Part shown: positions 12,067 to 24,000 of the stretch, piece after piece | How the letters are laid out: every line of letters starts with the position of its first letter | How positions within the stretch are numbered: position 1 is the first letter of the stretch | Source of the DNA: Elysia marginata | Lineage: Eukaryota > Mollusca > Gastropoda > Plakobranchidae | Length of the DNA stretch: 39,759 bases | Direction: 5' to 3' | Assembly: GCA_019649035.1 (NCBI GenBank) | Contig: BMAT01000348.1 | Location: 395,689-435,447 of the forward strand | The notes under the pieces: generated by a model | Database searches by the model: none | The model's input: only the letters and a program-made list of their open reading frames with translations | Told to the model about the DNA's origin: nothing | Made by a program: the position numbers and the translations under genes

Positions 12067-15000
12067 TTCTCGTCATCAAAATCTTTCATCACATAAAGAG
12101 TCTGATGTCAATGTTAGAAAATCCATCAAAGATATAAAAACTAATGACCGTCAAGATCCTGATGACCATTTCACATCCAACGAGCAGGGTACCCTAGGTC
12201 AGGCTCCTCCACACAAATTCGGCCAACATCAACATCTCAAAGCTTCCTCTACTCAAAAGGGCCATGAACCAGGCAGCTCAGATGTGTCTCCTCCTCAACC
12301 TGCCCCTGCACCCAACAGATCTCATAGAGAGCCTCAGGCTAAACACCAGCGGCATCATCAGGTATAGGCTAAAGATGTTTACTTATGCTTTGATAAAAAA
12401 TCATAACATGGACATTGAAAAATTATCAAACATTGCACAGAGAGAAATTTAACTTGTGTTGTAATGGTTCAGAGATGAAGTTACCTTTATTGTTGGAATT
12501 CATGCGAGAGCAGTCACATTTTTCTTGGTTTGCCTTCTTTGAGTGAAAGTCTTTCAACAAGTACAAAAGAGTCAAATGTCACAATTTTCACACTAAGGCA
12601 TTGACATTTTACAGTGCCTTTTTCTGAGCTTCCAAACATGAAAATACGGTTGCCAATGTAGGAATTGTGCTGAAAGACACAAGACTTTACATTGGTTTAA
12701 TGTACGGAAGAAACAGGAATAAATCTCTTTTTATTAGTTCTGCCCGGGTCAAACCAAATGCAGTATCTACAGTGTAAGCCTAATGGGAAATTCTGCATTT
12801 GGTTTGTCCACGGCATAGTTGAACAGGTGTTTTCTGCTATGAAGATTTCTGACATCTGATTTATTTGCTCTGGTCATGAAACAAAAATAATAAATTTGCA
12901 AGGATCTTTTATTGAAAGGTCCACTTGACTGTGTCCAAACCGTTTGTTTATTTATTGCCAAAGAAGGCACATATAAAATCATTTATCAAGGAAAGGGAAG
13001 GATGGTAGTAATGCCTTTGCATTGTAATGATTTTTTTTTAAAAACACTTACTTCATCAGCACCATCATCACAAGCCAGCATCAGTAGAGCCTTTAGACTT
13101 GGCTGCTCTGGAGGAAGGGGAGGCTACTAAAACTGGACATGTTCCCAGGGGATCCAGCTCAGGCAGTAGTTTGGTTAGTCTATTATTGACATGGTTTTTA
13201 TCGAGGCTGTGCACATTACATAATTATAGCGTCTCCCTATCAAGATGCCGGACGCTCCTAAAAGTTAGAGTAAAACTTTTCTATTTAATGAATCAATGTA
13301 ACCCTAATTTATGTAGATCTACATTGATCTTTAGCACAAAAGAGTTATACTCTAACTTCCGGGATCATCAGCCTTGTTGATAGCAAAATGCAACATTTTG
13401 TGTGCACACCCTCAATATAGTTCTATAGGTAAAAGGGCTTCTGTAAGTGCCTTTTTATTTCAAGTAGTGTGTTTTTTTTAAAGTTTTATATAAATGCTAG
13501 TAACTTATCATAGCAGCTTGGAATTTCTGCTCTCTTATTGTAATTGTTGAAAATTATGTTGTTTCATGTGCATCACTTTTTTCAAGTTGGTTAAGCCAGT
13601 TGATAGTAGTTAGTGAAACTCCTTTTTTAAAATTTCATTGCAGATAAGTTTATTTGGAGGTCAAAGCGATGCTAGACAGACAACAGACATCCGACAGGTG
13701 GATTCAGAGCTAAGACTTAAGTTGTCTTCTCTCAACATGTCTGAGGAGCTGAACAAGAACAGGTAGAACAAGTGTTGTTGAGTTTTCGTTGGTTGCAAAC
13801 ATGTACAAATGTCACGCCAAATGAAAGTAAAACACCCATCGTAGTGAGAAAGCTGCTTAACTGTATTGTTATGGATAGCTTTTTTTATTAACTGTAAAAA
13901 TGCAATAGAGCAAGCAAATGAGTTTGAAATAATCATTTTAAATTTGAGATTAAATGTTAACCTATTAATTACACAGCCATCTAAAAATATGAGACATTAT
14001 CCAATAGCTAAAACTTTTTGATGTACTAGCATTGTAAAAGCGGACATAGGCTGGTTAAAAGATTGCACAAGCAATTAATTTGAAAAGAAAGTTGTGTCAC
14101 TACAAGGCTACCCTATCAGTCTCCTCTATCAACCTTGCGAGCTCTATTTATAAGCAAAACACACATCTAAAACACAATGTCATGGTCTAGCTTTTACTCG
14201 AATTTTCGACCCTTTACAAGAAAGGTGAGAAAGGCGTGGCCTAATACGGCAGCGACACCCAATCACAAGCCAGGTTAAAAATAAGTCGCCCGAAATTCCT
14301 CCTACGTCATCAAACATTATGTAAATGAACCGGAAGGTGGTAATCTAGATAAATCTAGAAGCCTAGACCTACATAACTAACAATAGGCGATCATTCTAGA
14401 TTTTAATGAGTTATGAAAACCGTAAGTAACTTATAACTACGAATACTTAACACATTCCATTAAGAAAACAAGCGTAGCCTTAATCTAGGCCAACATGGTA
14501 CATAGCATGACTAAGGAACTAGACTAAAACAGGGTCTAACTTCGTTGCAGTGAAGAAAATCTGTTATATTTAAATTGAGGAGGAATATTATCTGTCTTTG
14601 ATGAGGTCACTTGCAAAGACATGTTAGGTCTCCCAAAATAACTGTGACTGTCTTTGAAGAAGGCAACTTCAAAGTTCTAAACTGAAAATTGAGATATACA
14701 AAGCTTCAAGCACTGAAAACTTTCTACAAATACATAACTTTACATGTCACATGACTACATCTTAATTTTTTTTTACATCTTCTTTCGTAAGTGATTTGCT
14801 CTGAAAATTACTGAAATTTCAATACTTTGAGGGTCAGGGGTTGGCAGCCCTGTTCATGTAATATCGATCAAACTTTAAGCTTTTGTATGATGATCTGGAG
14901 AATCAGTGTGGCTATATGAGATCGGCATCCTTGAAAAATCAAGTGTTAGTTGTCATCGTTTCCAAATTATGTACCCTTGTTTGCAGCTGTGAAGTTTCAA

Positions 15001-18000
15001 AGTAAATTTAGAAGGATGTCTCACATTCTGTCCAAATTAGTCATAAGTCAAAAGGCACTGTTTTGAGGCATGGGCTTTAAAAGTTTAGTGGGTGTTTAAA
15101 AGTCAAAATTTTTTTTTATTTTAGATATTGATGCTAAAACCATTTCTGAACAGTTTTCACACCTAATTGATGTTCAAATTTCATTTTTAAGTGTTTAATT
15201 TTAGTTGGTATGGTTGCTAAGGCCTCCACCTTTATAGTTGTCTAAACTTTAAATGCTGTTTTCTCCCTAAATGAAATTTTACAAGTCCTAACCCTGCTGA
15301 GTTCAAATGGCTATAACTTCATATGGAAGCATGATAGAGCTCTTCTGTTTGTTTTATTTGAAAGTAGAGAAAATGAGCATTTCTGTGACGCCAATATCTG
15401 ACTACCTTCGAGTTTCAACATAAGACTCATTTGAACTGTTGCAAGACATATGAATTTCCAAAAGCAGTTGCTGTTTACAAATTATGTTTTTTTTAGCCCA
15501 ACTCAAAGCTGAGGTTTGTGAAACTATAAATAGAAGCAGTGAAGATAAGCTTTAAAGTGTAAACCTAAATAAAGAGAATTTTTTTCAACATATAATGATG
15601 TTTTTTAGGTAATAAGTATTGAAGCAACTTTTGAAAATATTTTCTTTTCAGAGCAATGAGCATGGTTCAAATTCCGGTATCTGTTACATCTGAAATCATT
15701 CAAAGCATTTTTTTCAGTATTTTCAGTCAAATGGCTACTGCATATACAAATGCTGGATTTAATGTACATGTTGACTACAAAATCTTATTCCGTCCTTTTC
15801 CTTTACAGTGCCCTCAGCTTTGGAATGATTGATTCAGACACAGATGACAATGATGAAACCAAAGTGACGTTCACTGACCACCTTGGCAATGAAGGCTCAG
15901 ACGACGAGGGAGGCGGGGAGGCTGACATTGACTTTCTGGAGGGAGGTGGTGGAGACGGCTCCAATGCCCCTCATTTAAGAGACCCGTCTTTGCTGAACAT
16001 CCCTCCCCATGCTAGTGGAGTTGCTATCTATGTAGACCTCCATGGACATGCATCAAAACGAGGCTGCTTTATTTATGGAAACTATTTTGAGAATGAGGAC
16101 ATTCAGGCAAGTGGGCAGCTGAGTTGATCATTTGTTCCCTAAGCTAATTTTTTTTTTTACCTTACTTTAACCAAATTCAAGTGTGTTGTGTTTGTTTCTT
16201 ACAATAGTGAATTTTTTTACAAGATTTTAAGCTCTTTTTCTCAATCAATCATAATATATTTTTACTGAAGTTGGTAAAATGAGCTTACTTATATTAACAT
16301 TGTACCGCTACATTTGTTTTTTTTTTCCTTTTGAAAATTAAAGATCAATCATGTCAATTTGTAGGAATAGCAAGAAACTTCCGCTATTTTTATCCTCCCT
16401 TCTATCTACACAAAGGACAAAAGGATGAGATGTCCAAGGAAAGAAGTGGTCATGTGGCTATTTAAAAAGCCAAAGGCAACATCCATAGGTATCAAAGCAA
16501 AGTCTTATTCTATGTCAGCCATTAATTTCTTATGTATAATCTACTGTATTAAGAGACCTAGCTACCCAGTAAGTGCTGCATGGGCACAGGGGAGCAAATA
16601 AAGAGATCAAACTTGGTACCTCTTGGATAGCTGTCAACTGCCTTACAGATTGCACCACCGCTCACACCTCAGCAGTATAGATCTAAATTTTCACCTACCT
16701 GATTGTCAATGCAATACTCTAATTTTTTTTCAACCCCTTCAAAAACAGGTAGAGAACATGCTCTATCCCAAGCTTGTGTCTATGAACACAGCCCACTTTG
16801 ACTTCACTGGTTGCAACTTTTCAGAGAAAAACATGTATACGAAGGACAAAAGAGATGGGATGTCTAAAGAAGGGAGTGGCCGTGTGGCTATTTACAAAGC
16901 CACAGGCATCATTCACAGGTATTTAGGCAAAGTCTTACTTAGTCTTTGTTAGCTGTTCATTTCTTGCACTTTAAAGTATTGAGGTTTCTATTGTAAAATG
17001 CAGCAGAGATATTTTGGACTGAAAAAAGCCCGAGGATAAGTCTAAGCTTAAAAATGAAAAAGAATTCACATTTTTTTTAAATTTTTAATTTAGTTCATAG
17101 AAAATGATAGGATAACATCCAGCAACTGTTTCTCTGGTTTTTTTTGTTTGTTATAATGCAGATTATTTTGTATTATATGGCTACTTTGCCATAACAACAA
17201 ATTTCAACAGTTCAACTTCTTATGCTTATCTATTTGCCATTCATGTTTGATAATGATAATGTCCATGACATTGGTCAAAGCTTAATAACTTGCTGTGTTT
17301 TAAAATGCTTTTTAAATGCTTTCCTTTTCAAGTGACCACTTTGATGCAACTAGGTTTTTTTTTTGCTGTATATAATATTAAGTATACTCGTGAGTATTAC
17401 AAAAAAAATTGCGCAAAGCTGTTATTTATTTTTTGTGTGCTGTTTGTTTTACGCAGCTACACATTGGAGTGTAATTATAATACAGGTCGACTAGTCAATC
17501 CGGTCCCTCCTGCATATGGAGATGATGGACGGGCCACTCCCCCACCTACTGCCAGCTTTCCTCCCAAGTACACAATTGCTCATTATGAGGAGGTAAGAGC
17601 AGTTTAGTAATGACTGCAGATTATTGTACGTTCAAAATCACGGATCTGTAATTTTTCAAACAATGTTGGAAATTTTTACATTTTTGTAATCATTTTGCCC
17701 TCAATAGGTATCAGATTTACCAGAATTGCATATTTTAAGGTTAACAGATTTCTCTTCATTTATATTTTCAAAAACAAATTTTTCTCAATTTTTTTGAGGC
17801 TGTGTTACAGATCTGATAACCAATTTTATGTAATTACCTATACAGTTGATTTGGAAATTATCTTTAGTTCAGTGCAGACACTGCACCAATTTATCAGCTC
17901 TAGAAGTATGTATTCCCTGAAAAAATTTACACCCTGAGTGAGTTAGGCAGTTTTATAGACCCTTTAGCTCCCCAAGGATATTTACCAGGATAGAAGTTTT

Positions 18001-21000
18001 TGTAAGGTACTGTACAGTTTTGTTAACATGTTTTCAATGAGGAGTTTTCATTTTGTGTCAGCTCATCTTGTCAAGAGTGAGTGAAGCTTGCACATTATTT
18101 GCAAACTGTCATTGATTTTAGTAGACGATGTAAATTGGACATCTAATATTCTAATTTTTAAAAAAAATTTAAATCTCACATGCTGTCTAAGAGCAAAGAA
18201 AGCCACAGCATATTTGTATGACAGTCCCACCAAACGAGTTGACTTCTATTAATATTTTATTTGAGAAAATTCACATATTCTGTCTTAGTTTCCAATTCTT
18301 ACTAAAATAATAATTTTCCTCGTATATATTGAAAGTTTATGATGTTTTTTATCATAAACTACTGTAAAAATACTGAATTTATGGTTGGAAATAAGATATT
18401 CAACTAAAGGACTGGTATATGATCTCTGTACTGTGAAAGCCTTTTATGGGTTTTTCTTCATTTTCTTTAGAGTAGGTGTCGCTGATCTCAATATTTTAAA
18501 AGTAACATTCCAACTCATCATTAACTTATCAAAATGGTTTTTACACCGCCTTTATTCACAATGCAAGGTTGGCAAAGCAGTGGCTATAGCAGCCCTTGAT
18601 ATGACTGACTCCAACCCATGGTCACGCATTACCTTGTCCGAGCACAACAGTATTTATGCTGTGAGGGAAGCGGTCAGGCGTTACCTGAGGGGACTACGAG
18701 GTCAGCCGCGGGTGGCCAGGAGCAACTCCCTGAGAGGGGGCAAGACTGTAGGGTGAGTGCAATAACCTCTGGAAATGACTTCAGTTGAAATCTTAAGTTC
18801 CAGAGTTCTGAGCTTCAGACATAGGTACCATGATTGCTCTCTCAAGTGAACTATTGTGTATGACTATTTCTTCTTCCTCTTACAATGTATTGGCAAAGGA
18901 CAAGATAATTGTTTAGCATTTTACCTTGATTTTTCAATAAGCAATCCCTGTTTTTTTTTGTTTTTTTTTTTTTTAAATATTTGAAGAATACTTTCTTTTA
19001 TACGGTATTAGTGTAAGACTTATGGCTATTTTTAGATGATGTGATATTTTTTATGTCATTTTATGTCTATTTATATTATAAAACTCTTCGTTGAAGACTA
19101 ATGGATATTTTAAGATGATGAAATCTAACAGCTAGAGTTTATAATTTTTCAACTTCTTACATGGCATAAGATACCGTTTTTAAAAATATTGCCAACTCAA
19201 ATTGTCAAAACTCTGAGTAGTGCCTTATTTACCACAGATGCCTCATAATTTTTTCCCTCTGTTTTTTTAGGCCATCACCACTGTCTCAGACACGTCGCAC
19301 GAGCATGGCAGATAATTCCAGCGGTGTCAACTCTGGGTCAGGCAATAACTCTGGCCCTGTGAAAGGATTCCGACCAGGCCAAGAGGTGTCTCAGCGTCTT
19401 TACCCACGACCGACAAACCCTAGCAGACGAGAACTGGGACCAGTCAGGGAGGGTGAGTGTCCATAGTGAAATATATGACTGGTGACAGGGCTAAGAGCCT
19501 GAAGCAGTGGGTTTTTTTTTGTTATTTTTCAGATCAACTAATTTGGTTACACAACAAAATTATAGGTTTCAAAGGTCTAGATCTCAATCTTAATCTGTGC
19601 AAGGTAAGATTTGTAATCCTAAACATTGTTTTTTATACCTATCAGTTGACTATTTCTAATTTAGATTGTTCATGTTTGAAATACCACAGAATTTTCAAAC
19701 TATAGCAGAAAAAAGTTTAAAAAATGATATCTTTGCAAGTGAAAATTTTGTCTGAATTTTGAGAAAGTAAACTCTTTCTTTTGCAGAAAAAAAGGTTTGC
19801 AACCATTGATAAAGTAATTGGTTATCGTTTATTGTGAGGCTTTTTGTAATGTTCTTTAACTCATATTGAATATTTTCTTTTGAGTATGCAATGCCAGGAT
19901 TATCAGTTTCTTGCATTGGACTTTGAGATGATGATTTACGATGAAAATTTCCTTCTGGTGCCAATTATTCCTCCCCGTCTCAAAATAAATAGTTTTAAGG
20001 TTTGAGGTTTTGTTACAATTACTTTCAATCCTTTAACTGCTTACTGTTTTTTCTCAGCCACTCGCAACACTGGGCCCGGCAACCAACCAGCTTCAAGAAG
20101 GCGGCCATCTTTTAATGCCAATAATGGTCCAGCAAGTAACAATATAGCACGGGTCCCAGCTGGCGTCGCTGTCACTCTCAATCTAACGACAGCTGATCCT
20201 GAGCACCCTCACCACTTTTCGCATCCTCGGGCTGCTGCTGCTGGTGCAGGTGGTGGAATGTACAGCTCGCAACCTTCTCGGCTCTCTGGTGATTCAGGCA
20301 GCCTGAAACCCTCGAGGGAAGGCGATATAATATCTCTTAAGTCTCGAGAATCTGAAGGTAGTGCAAGCTTGGGCTCGCGTGAGTCCACTGTGAGTCAGAA
20401 GTTCCGGGAGGACAACAAACTGCAGCAGTTGAAGCAAGTTAATGCGGCGGTATGTTGTGTGTTCCTTTTACTTTTCTTTTGTTTGACTTTATCGACACTA
20501 TTTGCTATTTTATTGTATAATGGTTTCTTTAAAGCAAGCCTTTAATCATTGGTTTGTGTTATATCAAAAATATCTTCTCTTTTCTTTATCTTTAGCAGTA
20601 ATATATGTTTGCTGTAAAATATTTACAATGCAAAGAGAACATCAATAAAACAGTAAAAAATTACATTGAATCTATTGAGTACTCGTGTGAGGCAAACTTC
20701 TTTTCATTTTCTAATTTCCCAAGCCAAAACCTAATGTAGTGCTGTATATTTTATCCTAGATTTTCCGCATTGATTGTCATTAAAAGTAGATCTCTAATGA
20801 AATGAGGCTTGCATTTGCCTTCTTAATCTGTTAACATTAGTTTTGGAAGCTATATTGCTGTGTTCCAACCGAATTTAGCATTGTACAAGGAGAAAGAGCA
20901 AAATATTGATGCTGGAGGTAGGCAGGATAAAACAAGATCCAGTCTAACATTTGTATACATTGTATTGATTTGTAAGAACTTTGTACAAAAGTAACTATGC

Positions 21001-24000
21001 CCTTAAAAGTTAGATATCTAGTTTTACTGTAAACTTAAACTGTATTATACACAGGTCAAAGCAAAATTAATAGGTTTTTTATTTAAAATAAAAAGTGTTT
21101 TAGTCTCCAATGAAAAGACTGTAACCTAAATTTAGCCGAGGTGACTTAATTTACTGTGGTTGCTTTATGTTTGTTGCAGTTATTTTTAGGTTTAGAGTGC
21201 ATTTCAATGCATTTGCGATCTCCAGTGATGTAGCAATAGGTTTTTTTCTTTAATTTTTGGCTGTACAAATTGCAATCATTCAAGTGTTAGAAGCTGATGG
21301 TGCTTTAAGAAGTTGCTGCCAACATCTTGTAGATTTTTCTCTATCTTTCTCTGATGTTGAAGAAAAATTTTCTTTCCTTAAATTGTTAACAAAAAATTTG
21401 TTTTTGTCAAGTGCAATGACTCAGCTTAGTAAACTTTCTGCAGTTTTAGAAATAAGTTTTTTTTTTATATTCTAAATAGCCCAACACTCTTTTTTCTTTT
21501 CCTCAATGCTTTGCCTTGCCTTAAAAGTTTTTACTATTATGACGTAAAAAAATGTATGTGTCAATGTGTTAGTTTACTTTGCATGCTGAAACATATCATG
21601 CAGGTAATATTTTGTTTACTTGCAAAGGTTCTTATGTTTTTCTATGATTAATCAGAAACATCTTTGAAAGCTTTTAAAAATCAGATCTTTATCATATTGA
21701 GCAATTAGTAAAGCACATGTTTTTTCCACAAAAATATAAGGATGTCATTTAGCAGAGTAAACAAACTAACAATGTCTTCAATTAAAGCTATTCGTGACCC
21801 TTTCAGGCACTCATTTTCTGTTGTCTTTTGTGTTTGATTTTGAAAGAGTTCATGTATTTTTTAAAATTTAATGAAACTGATATTTGTCGTTTGTGGGGCA
21901 ACATAAGTTTTATGTTTAAGTGCACATTTGCTGCTTTAAACTTTTCTTTGTTATAAGATTGATTTTAGTTCAAGGAAAACCAATTTTTTATCTTCCATAA
22001 GCTTTGGACTTGAAACAAGCGAAGCCAATTTCCAGTTGCTTGGCATTGGAGAATCTTAACTTCTGTTGTCCAGAGTTTTCTATTTCCTTTTTTTTAAATG
22101 AAATTCCTGAGGTGGTGTTTTAGTTCCTTTACCTTTACCTGCCAACTTTTTTCAGCCCCTTGTTTTTTTTCAAATGTTATTATTTTTAACTATGTTTTGA
22201 ATACAGCTTGTTTTCAACTATATTTTGATACAGCTTGTTGGCAAAAAAAATTATGTTTAGGCCTTTTTCACATTTAAAGCTGAATTTGCAAGTTCCTCTA
22301 CTCTTAATTATCCTTATTCATTATTCATGTTACTTTGAAAGACAGTTAAAATACTCTAATCAGCTTCATCATTCTAATTGGATTTTGCGTTTTTAAATTG
22401 AAATTCACTTTTTCTAGAACTAAGGATAAATTTTTTTCTTTATATTGTACTGAATGCAATTTGTATTTTACTTGGCAATTTATTGTTCTTTATAATTTCC
22501 CCAAAACAGCACATGAAATACAAAAAGATTAAATACCATGCAGACACTTACTTTGTGGTATTTTCCCTTGATTTTTTTTCTCCTCTTCTTACAGGGCAAC
22601 AAGAGACCTGGGCCTAATGCTCGAATCCCATTGCCCACAGCGAGATCCCAATTCCACCTGTCAACGTCACCTGGCCTTGACCTTGCAGTGAACTCAAGGG
22701 CTGGCCGGCACAGCAGCAACAGCTATCACCAGCCCCCGCCTCACCGCTCTGTGGGCCCTGGCGGTAGAACGAACCGTCAGACAAAGTCAGGCCCAGCAGC
22801 CCCAGCAGCCAGCAACAATGGCAGTGACAACAACCTGGGGATTGGTGGTAGTGTTAAGAACCCTGCTGCTGGGTTGGGTGTTTCTGGAGTGGTGGCCCGC
22901 CACACTCACTCAGATGGAGTCGTAACCACAGGCAGCAAAGATGGAGTTTTCCATAACTTTTCCTCTCAGTCAGAAACCTCGACCTTGAATTTGGATGCGA
23001 CCCACAGAAAGGCAAAAGGAGGAGAAGGAAGGGGTGCAGCTTCAGTACCTGTCAATAAACCTTTACCGTTTGCTAATGATGATAGTGGAGAGCCAAGGCT
23101 TGAAAGAGCAGTTGCGGACACAAAGTGAGTTTCATTCAGGATACAGTAACAGTCCAAGAATGTTCTTAGTGTTTTACATTTTTGCTACTGTCTTCCTTTG
23201 TCAGTTTTATTAAATAGTACTTTTATTGTTTGTAGAAGGCTAGATTTTTGTGGATCAGGCTACAAATGTCATTTCTGTTTAGTCATGTTGATGGCATTGG
23301 AGATTCTCAATGTGTTAATATTATCAACTGCCTATGAAAAACAGCATGAAATTCTTCTGCCTTTGTTATCTCTTTATGAGTATGTTAAAAAAAAATTCAT
23401 TTAAAAAGTGGAGAGTCCAAAAATTCCATTGGATAAGGTAGGCAAATAAATTTGTCTTGCAACCAATCAAAATGAGTCTTAAGTCTAAATTGGAAGGTAG
23501 TCAGATATTGGTATCACAGAAAACTTTATTTTCTTTACTTTCAATCACCACAAACAGAAAAGCTCTATCATGCTTCTGTGTGAAGTTGTAGCCGTTTGAA
23601 GGTGGCAGGGTTCGGACTTGTATAGTTTCAGAAAAAGGAGAAAATAGCATTAAAGGTTTAGACATCTATAAGGGTATAGAGGCCTTAACAACCATACCAA
23701 CTAAAATTAAACATGTAAAGCATGACATTTCAACATGATTTAATAGTGAAAACTGTTTAGAACTAGTTTTAGCATTAATTTCTAAAATAAAAATTTTGAT
23801 TTCTGAACAACCACTAAAGTTTAAAAGCATGTATCTCAAAACTAAGCCATTTGATTTACAACTCATTTGGACAGAATGCAAGAAATTTATACACACAATG
23901 GTTTAATAAATGCACCATTTGTTTTATTCCTCATGAAAAGATTAAAAAATACCATGTTTCTTTATCTCCAGCATTGATAAGAGAAGTAGGAAACCTCTCT

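Larger units (their letters stand above)
13763..15808 (+). other. Intron 8
   Basis: 2046-bp GT-AG intron. It holds a promoter-like cluster of CCAAT, CRE and ETS motifs (14221-14340), a MITE (15016-15451) and a candidate 25-nt frameshifting exon (15652-15676). Confidence 0.85.

Noticed and set aside
12017..12067. 17 consecutive His codons as an engineered tag or sequencing artefact
   Set aside because: Mixed CAC/CAT codons, His-rich flanks (HPHR before, HHHHK at the start of the next exon) and natural context indicate a native tract.
11066..12367. 433-codon open frame as a complete gene
   Set aside because: It begins inside the intron-exon boundary and ends two codons into the next intron. 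It is exon 6 of the split gene.
16107..16125. Exon 9 extending to a nearby GT donor (gcaa|gtggg)
   Set aside because: Adding those four bases breaks the frame to exon 10 and the conserved QVENMLYPK junction. The GC donor fits exactly.
22538..23128. ATG-initiated 196-codon frame as a separate gene
   Set aside because: It is exon 15 plus in-frame intron bases. Upstream residues are intron-derived and hydrophobic by T-richness.
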